64,000 nucleotides of DNA from assembly GCA_040218795.1 (NCBI GenBank), contig JAVJQT010000002.1:62001-126000 (forward strand), given 5' to 3'. Shown here in pieces: positions 53,268 through 62,227 of this stretch. Source of the stretch: CCMP332 sp040218795 (GTDB lineage Bacteria > Bacteroidota > Bacteroidia > Cytophagales > CCMP332). Numbering within the stretch: position 1 is the first letter of the stretch; the number at the start of each line of letters is the position of its first letter. The notes under the pieces are model-generated. The model was given only the letters and a program-made list of their open reading frames with translations, did no database searches and was not told the DNA's origin. Made by a program: the position numbers and the translations under genes.

Positions 53268-55804
53268 TATTCGAGCTGTTTGTCTCTCATTTTCTTGAAT
53301 TCGGTATAACGTCTATAAATAGCAAGACAGAAACCAAAAACCATGATTAAGGTACCAATCCATAATACATTTATCAAAGGTTTTTCCATTGCCTTCATGA
53401 TAATGTAATCTTTTTGAGCTGTGCTTATCCCAAATTGAATTTCATTATTTTCCGGAATTATGTTGTGGATTGTCATTTTAATCCCCAATGCTGTAGATTC
53501 ATCCGGTATTCTTCCCACAAGGTCATTTCTAATAATAAAAACAGGTTCAAGAAAGTATTCCTTGTTATTGCCCATTACTTTAACCTGTGCTTTCACACCT
53601 GCTTCGGTGTCTTTAAATTTTATTCCCTCATATTCATAAATTCTTTCTATTCTTTCAAGGTATGCGATAAAATCATTGATAAAGAATGTGTCGGAATTCA
53701 TGTCAACACTTTCAATTTCTATCTCACTCCAATCAAGTTCTTCATTTGGATTTATAATCGATGATACATGCGTGTAAATATCCTTTTCCCAGTTTCGTCT
53801 AATATCTGGTGATGCAATTAAACCACCCATGGCTTCATTGACTTGTGCTCTGGGAAATAGCGTAAATTCAGTTTTGCCATCTTTCTGATACTCTACTTCA
53901 TAATAGGTGTTTTCACCATATACTTCTATGGTATCTCCTTTTTGGTATATAATTTCTCCTTTGTATTTCAAATCCCTTTCTATGATCACCTCATTTTGAT
54001 CAGAAGTAGGACTTAAAAAATCTTTATCCAAATAAATGTTCTCTTTCCGACTCTCTACTCTCGGCCCCCGATAAATGACACTGTATTGATCCATTTGCTG
54101 AGGGGCATCTCTCCATAACAAAATGTTTTCTCGATTCATACTTTCAGAGAAGTTCTTGCTGTAGGGAATCCCGCTGGCATTCAATGAGATTACTTTCGAG
54201 TAACCCGAAGAAAACAGAATTCCGATTAACATCATGGCTATTCCGATATGGGCAATTGACCCTCCCGAAAGTTTAATGTTCGACTTTCTAAGAGATATCA
54301 GTATTTTAGAATTGGCAATAATGGAGAATACCGCAGTACTCATTAAAACAATATATGAGGCTTCATGCATGTCAATTAGCAAGAGGATTGCGCTTGTTAT
54401 CAACATGGCTATTATTGCAGGCGTACTTAAAGCTTGCCACAAGGTTTTCTTATCTATTTTCTGCCACCAAAAAAATTGCCCGATAGCTGAAAGGAGAGCT
54501 ATGGCAGAGGCAAACCAAATTTGAATATTGGAATAATGTGCAATTGGGTCGGGTGGTGGAGCAATGTTAGAATCAATATTAAAAAGTTTGATAATCGCAT
54601 TAAAAACCGGAATTGAAGTAGTTACAAATACCTGAAATGCTGCAAGACCCAATGTTGTGGCCCCGATAAAAACCCAAAATTCTCTTGAATAAGTAGAAAC
54701 TTCAATTTTGCTCACCGGTATTTCCTTCCATCTTTTGATAAGTAGGACAACACTGATAAACGTGAAAAATAATAGGTAAATGAGCAATTGGCCCGACATA
54801 CCCATATCAGTAAACGAATGAACAGATGTATCTTCCAATACCCCGCTTTTCACAAGATAATTGGAATACAAAATCAGGATAAATGTAGAGATCAACAATA
54901 TCATTGAGGTTTTCAAACCTCTTCCACTTTTGCGGTATGTGATCATAATGTGAATGGAAGCCACTAAAACCAGCCAGGGTATGTATACTGCATTTTCCAC
55001 GGGGTCCCAATTCCAATAACCACCAAAATTCAGAGTTTCATAAGCCCAGTAGCCGCCCATCAGAATACCCGTTCCCAAAATCATAGCTGCCACCAAGGTC
55101 CAGGGTAATGCCGGCCTTATCCATTCCTGATATTTTTTTAACCATAAGCCGGATAGGATATAAGAAAAAGGCACAAGCGTTAAAGCGAATCCAAGAAATG
55201 TTGTTGGAGGGTGAATAACCATCCAGTAGTTCTGTAACAAAGGATTTAATCCGGTTCCGTCTTCGGGCACAAAATCGGGATTCAACTGAAAAACAGGCAA
55301 ATCCGTCATCACTTCCCTTAATAAAATGAAGGGCGATGTACCTATTTTTAAATTGACCCAGGGTATAACGACTCCAAGAATCATCGAAGCCAAAAAGGCC
55401 TGGACAACCATGAAAATGCTCATTGCCGGAGCTTCCCAATATTTGTTTACACGAATAAATATTAGGCCCAATACACTGTGCCAGAATATCCACAATAGAA
55501 AGCTTCCTTCCTGACCTTCCCAAAAACAGGAGATCATGTATTGGGTAGGCAGATTATTTGAAGAGTGATTCCAGGCGTAGTGATACTCGTAATAGTGATT
55601 GTAAATAATAGCAAACAAGGAGATTACCGTACCAAAAACAGCAATCACATGGATATAGAAAGACGTTCGTGCAAATGTCTTCCAGGAGTTTTCATTTACT
55701 TTTTCGCGAACTGCGAAAAAAAATCCTATCGAAGATAGAATCGCAGTTATAAATGATATGATAACAAGAAGATGGCCAATTTGGCCAATCAGTGATCTGA
55801 ACAT
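53267..55804 (-). CDS. ccmF: CcmF-type cytochrome c haem lyase
   Basis: CcmF attaches haem to apocytochrome c at the outer face of the inner membrane. The 845 residues (longer than E. coli CcmF, 647) have about 14 helices, the WWD-type motif in NFGGYWNWDPVENAVYIPWL, and a large C-terminal periplasmic domain. Conserved histidines occur in the N-terminal helices (YHYAWNHSSNNLPTQYM). It is co-transcribed with ccmE upstream (one-base overlap) and the DUF2520 gene downstream. Confidence 0.92.
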   Translation of the reverse strand: MFRSLIGQIGHLLVIISFITAILSSIGFFFAVREKVNENSWKTFARTSFYIHVIAVFGTVISLFAIIYNHYYEYHYAWNHSSNNLPTQYMISCFWEGQEGSFLLWIFWHSVLGLIFIRVNKYWEAPAMSIFMVVQAFLASMILGVVIPWVNLKIGTSPFILLREVMTDLPVFQLNPDFVPEDGTGLNPLLQNYWMVIHPPTTFLGFALTLVPFSYILSGLWLKKYQEWIRPALPWTLVAAMILGTGILMGGYWAYETLNFGGYWNWDPVENAVYIPWLVLVASIHIMITYRKSGRGLKTSMILLISTFILILYSNYLVKSGVLEDTSVHSFTDMGMSGQLLIYLLFFTFISVVLLIKRWKEIPVSKIEVSTYSREFWVFIGATTLGLAAFQVFVTTSIPVFNAIIKLFNIDSNIAPPPDPIAHYSNIQIWFASAIALLSAIGQFFWWQKIDKKTLWQALSTPAIIAMLITSAILLLIDMHEASYIVLMSTAVFSIIANSKILISLRKSNIKLSGGSIAHIGIAMMLIGILFSSGYSKVISLNASGIPYSKNFSESMNRENILLWRDAPQQMDQYSVIYRGPRVESRKENIYLDKDFLSPTSDQNEVIIERDLKYKGEIIYQKGDTIEVYGENTYYEVEYQKDGKTEFTLFPRAQVNEAMGGLIASPDIRRNWEKDIYTHVSSIINPNEELDWSEIEIESVDMNSDTFFINDFIAYLERIERIYEYEGIKFKDTEAGVKAQVKVMGNNKEYFLEPVFIIRNDLVGRIPDESTALGIKMTIHNIIPENNEIQFGISTAQKDYIIMKAMEKPLINVLWIGTLIMVFGFCLAIYRRYTEFKKMRDKQLE

Positions 55805-56211
55805 CAGGAAGCCACTTTTATTTCATCCTCAACATACTTAGACGGGCATTTCATGAGAATTTTTTCAGCAACAAAAACTTCACCCGACATTTTACCGACA
55901 ACTACCACCTTTTCCGATCTTTCAAAATCCACGGGTTTAGGTTCATTGTAATAAACCATGCATGTTTTTTTATTTTCATCTACGAGTTGAAATGAAAAGG
56001 AAAGCTTATCTCTTTCATCCATTCCAAGAATTTCACCTGAAGTTGATTTTGGAAGTTCACCAACAACGTGTACAAGTTTTTCAATTTTTTTATCTGACAT
56101 TTTTTTCGCCTCATCAAAGGTGACGTAGGTTCCGGCATCTCCGGCAGTAGACATAATTATACCTATGGCTATGGCGATTACTATTATTCCTATTATATGA
56201 GATTTTTTCAT
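55804..56211 (-). CDS. ccmE: CcmE-type haem chaperone with CxxxY motif
   Basis: CcmE binds haem covalently and delivers it to CcmF. The 135 residues have an N-terminal helix and an OB-fold (HVVGELPKSTSGEILGM, VVVVGKMSGEVFVAEKIL). The haem-binding His of canonical CcmE (HxxxY) is replaced: the motif is KCPSKYVE, that is CxxxY. Archaeal and deltaproteobacterial CcmE with CxxxY are known. It overlaps its neighbours by one and four bases. Confidence 0.92.
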   Translation of the reverse strand: MKKSHIIGIIVIAIAIGIIMSTAGDAGTYVTFDEAKKMSDKKIEKLVHVVGELPKSTSGEILGMDERDKLSFSFQLVDENKKTCMVYYNEPKPVDFERSEKVVVVGKMSGEVFVAEKILMKCPSKYVEDEIKVAS

Positions 56212-56447
56212 TTTTTGTTCTCCAAAGAATCTACTTCTTTTTCAAGCTGTTTTAGTTTCCGGTCTGTTTGAAAGATATAAATCAAAATTCCAATTAATAT
56301 GACCAATACAACGGCAATTACAACATAGATTTTCCCATTGGCTCTCATTGCATCTGCCATTTCAACCTCCTGCGCAAAGCCGGAAATTGGGATCAACAGA
56401 ACGCTAAGAAAACAGTATAAAAATATTTTTAGTTTACTAATTATCAT
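56208..56447 (-). CDS. CcmD-type small membrane protein
   Basis: This is a 79-residue protein with an N-terminal signal-like helix (LKIFLYCFLSVLLIPISGFAQ) and a second helix (about 36-56: IYVVIAVVLVILIGILIYIF) followed by a charged helix (DRKLKQLEKEVDSLENKK). Size and position between ccmC and ccmE suggest a CcmD-like adapter of the haem exporter. The first Met at 56447 is the ATG; the codon before is TTG. Confidence 0.75.
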   Translation of the reverse strand: MIISKLKIFLYCFLSVLLIPISGFAQEVEMADAMRANGKIYVVIAVVLVILIGILIYIFQTDRKLKQLEKEVDSLENKK

Positions 56448-57108
56448 CAATTTTCTCTTTTAATAGGGTCATTCTTACTCTTAGGCTGCTTATCCAAAGA
56501 ATTAGCATGGTCCAGCCAATTATTGATGGGTAAAAAACCATTCGCATGCTATTGTCAAGATCGTAAATATTAAAACCAGGGTTTCCACCACTTCCGGGAT
56601 GCAGAGAATCAGTTAAGCGAGGCAATATATAGAGCAATGGAATAAGGGTAGAAAAAGCGAAGATATTATATATTGCACTAATCCTGGCTCTTTGCTGCGG
56701 ATCCGTAAATGATCCTCTCAATACGAAATAAGCCAGATATATTAATAGGGCAATTGCCGCTCCATTTTGTTTGGGATCCCCACTCCAGAAAGCTCCCCAG
56801 GTGAATTTAGCCCAAATTGAACCTGTTATTAATCCTAATATTCCCAGAATTACGCCTGCATTGGCAGTTTCTAGCGAAATTATATCATCGTGAATTTTTC
56901 CATTGGAAAGGTAACGAATCGCGTAAACCACCGAAATAATCAATACAATCATCATTGAGAACCACATGCTCACATGAAAATACTGATTTCTTATGCTTTC
57001 ATTTAAAATGGGAATTTTTGGAACCGGCATTAAAAAGCCCCCAATTATGGTGTAAAGCATCAATAAAACAGTGATTATTTTTATGTCTAACCTCTTGAAA
57101 AAGTCCAT
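56437..57108 (-). CDS. ccmC: CcmC-type haem exporter/lyase protein
   Basis: CcmC of the haem-handling protein family loads haem onto CcmE. The 223 residues have six helices and the WWD-type motif KFTWGAFWSGDPKQNGAAIAL. The end of the gene overlaps the CcmD gene by 11 bases, and it lies 3 bases downstream of ccmB. A CcsA origin is also conceivable, but the ccmB/ccmE context supports CcmC. Confidence 0.92.
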   Translation of the reverse strand: MDFFKRLDIKIITVLLMLYTIIGGFLMPVPKIPILNESIRNQYFHVSMWFSMMIVLIISVVYAIRYLSNGKIHDDIISLETANAGVILGILGLITGSIWAKFTWGAFWSGDPKQNGAAIALLIYLAYFVLRGSFTDPQQRARISAIYNIFAFSTLIPLLYILPRLTDSLHPGSGGNPGFNIYDLDNSMRMVFYPSIIGWTMLILWISSLRVRMTLLKEKIDDN

Positions 57109-57111
57109 AAT

Positions 57112-57798
57112 TTATGAACGCCAAAGATAAGGAAAGAGGAGATAAGTAAGGCTTCCCATGATAAGGTTTATGCCAAGTAATTGTAGAATCAAATTTGAAA
57201 TTTGCACATTTTCAATTCCGGTCAATGCATACTCTGAAAGTTTTATTAAAATTAATAGAATCGGTATTATAACGGGAAAACCCAATATAACCATGAGCGT
57301 ACTGGCATTCCCGGTTTTTGATGCGATTGCGGAGATCAAACTAAGCGCTATTGAGAAACTCAAAGAACCCAATAAAAGGGTAGTTATAAAAAGGGCAATA
57401 TCGGCCAGGGGATTCCCCAAAACAAGCGAGTAGAATAGAAAGGCCAATGCACTTAATAGAAGCATCAAAAACACATTGTAGAAAACCTTAGAGATAATTA
57501 CGGAAAGGGGTGAACAAGTTTGAAAATAATAATAAAAGCGATCTGATGATTCCTGTATAAAAGTCTTAACAATTGAATTCACCGCAGAGAATACCAAAAT
57601 AATCCAAAATACCGTATTCCAGGTTTCAGGAGCAATGACCGAACTTTTTACTTCAAATGCGATATAGCAAATGAATATGGTACAGAACACATATAGAAGA
57701 ATTCCATTTAACGCATATCGATTTCTCCATTCAAGACGGAAATCTTTTATCATCAGCGCAAAAACTTCTTTAAACAACGGAAATTGATTAGGGATCAA
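57112..57798 (-). CDS. ccmB: CcmB-type haem exporter membrane subunit
   Basis: CcmB is the permease part of the CcmAB ABC transporter, required to release holo-CcmE. The 228 residues have about six helices with LEWRNRYALNGILLYV at the N-terminus and GNPLADIALFITTLLLGSLSF. No CcmA ATPase gene is beside it, so the ATPase must be encoded elsewhere. It overlaps the upstream lipoprotein gene by 11 bases. Confidence 0.88.
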   Translation of the reverse strand: MIPNQFPLFKEVFALMIKDFRLEWRNRYALNGILLYVFCTIFICYIAFEVKSSVIAPETWNTVFWIILVFSAVNSIVKTFIQESSDRFYYYFQTCSPLSVIISKVFYNVFLMLLLSALAFLFYSLVLGNPLADIALFITTLLLGSLSFSIALSLISAIASKTGNASTLMVILGFPVIIPILLILIKLSEYALTGIENVQISNLILQLLGINLIMGSLTYLLFPYLWRS

Positions 57799-58189
57799 TT
57801 TTTACGAGGGTACCAATTGTCGTATTACTTTGGTAGCTCATTACAGTCTGGCTATTCGATTCTGATATGGTATAAACCCAAGTTGGGCCGATTATGGTAG
57901 AATCCAGAATTGTTCCATTTTCAAGTGCAAAACCAGTAATTGTAAAAGAAATGACCCGATTTTCTTTATCGGAATAATAATTGCCAAAAGTGCTATCCAA
58001 ATTCGCGGTATCAAGCGGATTATCAATTAAATTTTTCTGGCCGTAGGTTTGATCTTCTAAAAATGTAATAGTAACAATTTCATCAGTCCAGGTACCAAAG
58101 ATCTGCTCATCCGGTTCAGGGTCACCGGATACACCACAACCCGAAATGATCGCAATGATTAAAAATAAAATCCCATTCTTAATATTCAT
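57788..58189 (-). CDS. small lipoprotein of unknown function
   Basis: The 133-residue predicted lipoprotein has a signal with lipobox ISGCG (Cys18-like) and a mature part of beta strands (FGTWTDEIVTITFLEDQTYG). It resembles a lipocalin-like or DUF-type exported domain with no clear family. It overlaps ccmB by 11 bases and sits one base after the gene upstream, so it may be the head of the ccm operon. The ATG at 58189 gives the clean lipobox. Confidence 0.72.
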   Translation of the reverse strand: MNIKNGILFLIIAIISGCGVSGDPEPDEQIFGTWTDEIVTITFLEDQTYGQKNLIDNPLDTANLDSTFGNYYSDKENRVISFTITGFALENGTILDSTIIGPTWVYTISESNSQTVMSYQSNTTIGTLVKIDP

Positions 58190-58190
58190 A

Positions 58191-58859
58191 TTAGAACGTA
58201 ATTCCAATGGATGGTTGTAAATATATGCTTAAGAATAACTTATTGTTATTTTCAGAATTATCTTGATTTAAGTCAAGCCCAACCTTAAGATTAGCAATAA
58301 TTGCATTAGGAACGACCATTACCTGAATTCCGGTAGCGCCTCCAAGTCCAAATGGATTGGGTTTTTGTATGTCATTAGGAGAACGGAGACCATCCAATTC
58401 TTTCCATCTGTTATAAAGTGTATAAGGCATTGGGTTGCCATCAAAATAAATTATGGTATTATAAAAAAGCTTGCCTTCGAAAAACAATCCAACAGGCGCT
58501 TCACCTCTAAAAAAGTATCTTCCAAAAATTTCTGCCCTGAATCCGTCCTGCTGGTAATCTTCAGGTCTCACTTTAAAATTCTTATCGTTGCCAAAGCGTT
58601 CATTAAACTTGTACATACCTGCCACTCCAAAAGTCATCACGCCCATTGGCATTTCAAATTCTAAGCCTATTGTACTCCAATATATTGCAGGTGAAATTTT
58701 TACATTTGGCCCAGGTCCGCGAAATGAACCCGGCACATTCATCATTACCGGATTGTTTAACTTCATAACAGAAAATGGTGTTTCCGCTTTGGAGTTACTC
58801 AAAGTGAATAGCAGGATAAGAAGCAGAAATAAACACGATTTTGCAGTCTTGCTTAACAT
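58191..58859 (-). CDS. outer-membrane-type beta protein of unknown function
   Basis: The 222-residue protein has a signal peptide (MLSKTAKSCLFLLLILLF, cleavage near SKAE) and a C-terminal half of alternating strands ending in IYLQPSIGITF, with a terminal Phe, as in outer-membrane barrels. I take it as a small outer-membrane or periplasmic barrel. No family is recognised. The ATG at 58859 is preferred to an upstream start at 58904. Confidence 0.72.
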   Translation of the reverse strand: MLSKTAKSCLFLLLILLFTLSNSKAETPFSVMKLNNPVMMNVPGSFRGPGPNVKISPAIYWSTIGLEFEMPMGVMTFGVAGMYKFNERFGNDKNFKVRPEDYQQDGFRAEIFGRYFFRGEAPVGLFFEGKLFYNTIIYFDGNPMPYTLYNRWKELDGLRSPNDIQKPNPFGLGGATGIQVMVVPNAIIANLKVGLDLNQDNSENNNKLFLSIYLQPSIGITF

Positions 58860-58951
58860 ATATTTTGCAATGAATGTCAAATATATAAAAAAAGCACCTT
58901 TCAAATATCACTATTGGTCATTCTTAATCTATATTTCATTAGATGTCTTTC

Positions 58952-58959
58952 TATATTTG
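58952..58959 (+). promoter_or_regulatory. -7 box (TATATTTG) upstream of pheS
   Basis: TATATTTG is an exact TAnnTTTG match ending only 7 bases before the pheS ATG at 58967, so the transcript would be nearly leaderless. No TTG is at the right upstream spacing; the box may be chance. Confidence 0.35.
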
Positions 58960-58966
58960 CCCTGTT

Positions 58967-59992
58967 ATGAATAAGGATCTCGATAGACTGGAAAAAGAAA
59001 TTGACGAGCAAAGGATAAGTGATGCTGAAGAATTGGAGACATTTCGTCTTAAATATCTCAGCAAAAAAGGCCTGGTTTCTTCTTATCTCGAAAAACTTAA
59101 AGAAATACCAAAAGAAGAGAAACGAGCATTTGGTCAAAAAATCAATACCATTAAAAATAAGGCCAAAGACAAATTTAACAGTCTCAAAGAAGAACTTGAG
59201 TCAGGTGGAAATACTAAATCAAAAATTGATTTTGACTACAGCCTGCCAACCTATACTCACGAAGTAGGAAGCCGTCACCCTGTGAATATTGTCAAAAATC
59301 AAATGGTAAAGATTTTTGAAAGAATTGGCTTTAATCTAAGTTATGGCCCGGAGATAGAAGATGACTGGCATAATTTTACAGCTTTAAATTTTCCACCGGA
59401 TCATCCCGCAAGAGAAATGCAGGACACTTTTTTTCTCGAAAAAAATCCGGATATCGCTTTAAGAACACATACGTCTTCCGTTCAGGTGCGAGTGATGGAA
59501 AATCAAAAACCGCCGATAAGAACCATTTCACCTGGAAGAGTTTATAGGAATGAAGCCATATCTGCGAGGGCGCATTGCATGTTTCATCAGGTGGAAGGTT
59601 TGTATATCAATAAAAATGTAAGTTTTAAAGACCTCAAGCAAACCCTCTATTATTTTGCCAGAGAATTTTTTGGAGAGAATACAGAAATCAGATTCCGGCC
59701 ATCGTATTTTCCATTTACTGAACCAAGTGCCGAAATGGACATTTCCTGTTTTATCTGTGGAGGAGAAGGGTGTAAAATATGCAAGCATAGCGGATGGGTA
59801 GAGATAGGCGGAGCTGGAATGGTAGATCCAAATGTGCTTGAAAATTGCAAGATAGACCCGGAAGTGTATTCCGGATATGCTTTTGGAATGGGAGTAGAAA
59901 GAATTGTGATGTTGAAATATCAAATTGATGATATTCGTTTACTTACAGAAAACGATGTTAGGCTATTACGTCAATTTAAAAGTGTGCTCTGA
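58967..59992 (+). CDS. pheS: phenylalanyl-tRNA synthetase alpha subunit
   Basis: PheS is the catalytic subunit of the alpha2-beta2 enzyme for tRNA-Phe. The 341 residues have an N-terminal coiled coil (1-90), class II motif 1 near RHPVNIVKNQMVKIFE, motif 2 near SPGRVYRNEAISARAHCMFHQ in parts, and motif 3 FGMGVERIVML. The ATG at 58967 is preferred over the ATG 8 codons upstream (58943). It shares one base with the hbd start (TGATG). pheT is not in the window. Confidence 0.96.
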   Translation: MNKDLDRLEKEIDEQRISDAEELETFRLKYLSKKGLVSSYLEKLKEIPKEEKRAFGQKINTIKNKAKDKFNSLKEELESGGNTKSKIDFDYSLPTYTHEVGSRHPVNIVKNQMVKIFERIGFNLSYGPEIEDDWHNFTALNFPPDHPAREMQDTFFLEKNPDIALRTHTSSVQVRVMENQKPPIRTISPGRVYRNEAISARAHCMFHQVEGLYINKNVSFKDLKQTLYYFAREFFGENTEIRFRPSYFPFTEPSAEMDISCFICGGEGCKICKHSGWVEIGGAGMVDPNVLENCKIDPEVYSGYAFGMGVERIVMLKYQIDDIRLLTENDVRLLRQFKSVL

Positions 59993-60846
59993 TGGCAATT
60001 AATGAAATAAAGAAAGTTGGAATTATTGGTGCAGGTACTATGGGTGCCGGAATAGCTCAGGTAGCTGCATTGGCTGGTCTTGAAGTAATTATATTTGACC
60101 TTGCCTCAGAAGCCCTTAAAAAAGGTGAAAATCAGATAAAAAATAATTTAGCCAAAGGTGTAGAAAAAGGCAAACTTACAGTTGAAGATTCTGTCAAGGC
60201 ACTAAATAGAATCGTGTTCACTCACAGTATTAGAGATTTAATTTGTGACATTATAATTGAAGCAGTAGTTGAAAAACTGGATGTCAAAATCGATATCCTC
60301 AAACAACTGGAAATTCAGAATGACAAGGAGTGTATTTTGGCAACCAATACGTCTTCAATTCCAATTACAAAAATAGCCTCGGGTTTAACTCGTCCGGAAT
60401 ATTTAATAGGCATGCATTTTTTCAATCCGGCCCACATAATGAAATTGGTTGAAATAATTAAAGGTGCAGATACAAAAGAAATTGTTGTTGAAGTTGTAAA
60501 AAACCTGTCATTGTCAATGGGTAAAACTCCTGTAATGGTCAGGGATGCACCGGGTTTTGTAGTGAACAGAGTAGCAAGGCACTTTTATGTAGAATCTCTA
60601 AAAGTATTGGAAGAAGGTGTTGCGGATCACGAGAGCATAGATCAATTGCTCGAATCATATGGATTTAAAATGGGCCCATTCAAATTAATGGATTTAATCG
60701 GAGTGGATACCAATCACTCTGTTACCCAAAGAATGTTTGAATCATTTTATTACGATCCTAAGTTCAGACCCAGCAGAATCCAACAGCAAAAAGTTGATGC
60801 CGGTCACTGGGGTAGAAAAACAGGCAAAGGGTTTTATGAATATTAG
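59992..60846 (+). CDS. 3-hydroxybutyryl-CoA dehydrogenase
   Basis: This is a NAD(P)-dependent 3-hydroxyacyl-CoA dehydrogenase of 284 residues. The Rossmann motif GIIGAGTMGAGIAQVA, TNTSSIPIT, GMHFFNPAHIMKL with the catalytic His, and the C-terminal domain with DAPGFVVNRV are all intact. It reduces or oxidises 3-hydroxybutyryl-CoA in fatty-acid or butanoate metabolism. It starts on the last base of pheS and overlaps the Rieske-like gene by 11 bases. Confidence 0.95.
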   Translation: MAINEIKKVGIIGAGTMGAGIAQVAALAGLEVIIFDLASEALKKGENQIKNNLAKGVEKGKLTVEDSVKALNRIVFTHSIRDLICDIIIEAVVEKLDVKIDILKQLEIQNDKECILATNTSSIPITKIASGLTRPEYLIGMHFFNPAHIMKLVEIIKGADTKEIVVEVVKNLSLSMGKTPVMVRDAPGFVVNRVARHFYVESLKVLEEGVADHESIDQLLESYGFKMGPFKLMDLIGVDTNHSVTQRMFESFYYDPKFRPSRIQQQKVDAGHWGRKTGKGFYEY

Positions 60847-61267
60847 GACTTCATTTTTACTTGTTTTTTTCTTAATCCTTATTTCTTGTAGTAATGACGA
60901 TGACAACTCTCAAAATTTGATTGATAATTTAGGCGTGGTTAATATTACAATTGACCTCAGCGATCCAGACAATCAAATTTTATTGCAAAATAAAGGCTAT
61001 AAGTATTTTGAAGGAGGAAGACGCGGTGTTCTGGTGATCAACAGGAATTTGAGCAATTTCATTGCTTTTGAACGAAATTGTACATTTCAACCAAATAATG
61101 TCTGTGCAACGGTCAGTATGCACCCCTCACTGGAATTTTTGTTGGATTCATGTTGCAGTAGTCAATTTGATCTGAATGGACAGGTCTTACAGGCGCCGGC
61201 TACAGACCCTTTGATTCAGTACAGCACGTTTCAGGTAGGCAATGAATTGAGAATTCAATACCCTTAG
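60836..61267 (+). CDS. Rieske-like lipoprotein without histidine ligands
   Basis: The 143-residue lipoprotein has a signal with lipobox ISCS and acidic DDD after it. The mature domain resembles a Rieske fold: FIAFERNCTFQPNN, SCCSSQFDLNGQVLQAPATDPL. In a true Rieske protein CxH and CxxH supply two Cys and two His ligands; here the cysteines are partly present but the histidines are not, so no classical 2Fe-2S cluster is expected. It overlaps hbd by 11 bases and its stop overlaps the convergent MoxR gene by four bases. Confidence 0.72.
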   Translation: MNIRTSFLLVFFLILISCSNDDDNSQNLIDNLGVVNITIDLSDPDNQILLQNKGYKYFEGGRRGVLVINRNLSNFIAFERNCTFQPNNVCATVSMHPSLEFLLDSCCSSQFDLNGQVLQAPATDPLIQYSTFQVGNELRIQYP

Positions 61268-62226
61268 AGCAATTCTGAAATAATATCATCAACACTGATG
61301 CCATCAGCCTCAGCCTTGAAATTTCTTACTATTCGATGTCTTAAAATAGGTGTAACAACTGCGTGCACATCTTCAATATCCGGAGAATATTTTCCCTGAA
61401 GTAATGCATGGCATTTGGCTCCCAGAATTAAATATTGTGAGGCTCTTGGTCCAGCACCCCAGTCGATATATTTTTTGGTGATTTCAGTACTCTGCTGACT
61501 TTCTTTTCTGGTTTTATTGACCAGACTTACCACATATTCAATTACATTGTCTGCTACGGGCACCTTTCTTACGAGTGTTTGATATTTTAAAATGTCTTCT
61601 TTGCTCAAGACAGGATTTACAGAGGCCACCTGATTGGTAGTTGTTTTTTTCACGATTTCTATTTCGGAATCATAATCAGGATAGGTTAAAATAATATTAA
61701 ACATAAACCTGTCAAGTTGAGCTTCAGGCAAAGGATAAGTACCCTCCTGTTCTATGGGGTTTTGTGTTGCCAAGACAAAAAATGGCTGATCTAATAAATG
61801 ATCTTCACCGGCTATTGTCACTTTCTTTTCCTGCATGGCTTCAAGCATAGCAGATTGAGTTTTAGGTGGCGTTCTATTTATTTCATCTGCAAGAATAATA
61901 TTAGAGAATACCGGCCCTTTAATAAATTTAAAATTTCGATTGATATCGAGCGTTTCGGAACCAACAATATCCGACGGCATTAAATCCGGTGTAAATTGTA
62001 TTCGTTTAAAATCGAGATGAAGAGCAGAAGCTATGGTATGGATCAAAAGTGTTTTGGCTAATCCCGGAACCCCTACCAACAAACTGTGGCCATTGCAAAA
62101 CATGGATATCAATACTTGTTTGATAACTTCGTCTTGTCCAATTATCACTTTGTGAATTTCTGAACTAAGTTTTTCGTAATCTTTAAAAAAGGCCTCTGCC
62201 AATGCCTTGTCTGATAATTCAGCCAT
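61264..62226 (-). CDS. MoxR-family AAA+ ATPase
   Basis: The 320-residue AAA+ ATPase of the MoxR family has Walker A GVPGLAKTLL, Walker B IILADEINRTPPKTQ, ATQNPIEQEGTYPLPEAQLDRF (sensor 1/arginine region, in parts) and a C-terminal lid domain. MoxR proteins act as chaperones with von Willebrand-factor A proteins; those genes are presumably beyond this window. The ATG at 62226 (MAELSDKAL) is preferred to an upstream start at 62259 that would overlap the SurA-like gene. It is probably co-transcribed with that gene. Confidence 0.92.
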   Translation of the reverse strand: MAELSDKALAEAFFKDYEKLSSEIHKVIIGQDEVIKQVLISMFCNGHSLLVGVPGLAKTLLIHTIASALHLDFKRIQFTPDLMPSDIVGSETLDINRNFKFIKGPVFSNIILADEINRTPPKTQSAMLEAMQEKKVTIAGEDHLLDQPFFVLATQNPIEQEGTYPLPEAQLDRFMFNIILTYPDYDSEIEIVKKTTTNQVASVNPVLSKEDILKYQTLVRKVPVADNVIEYVVSLVNKTRKESQQSTEITKKYIDWGAGPRASQYLILGAKCHALLQGKYSPDIEDVHAVVTPILRHRIVRNFKAEADGISVDDIISELL

Positions 62227-62227
62227 G

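Noticed and set aside
57158..57433. Open frame of 91 codons on the plus strand opposite ccmB
   Set aside because: It has no start context or homology and is the shadow of a hydrophobic, AT-rich gene.
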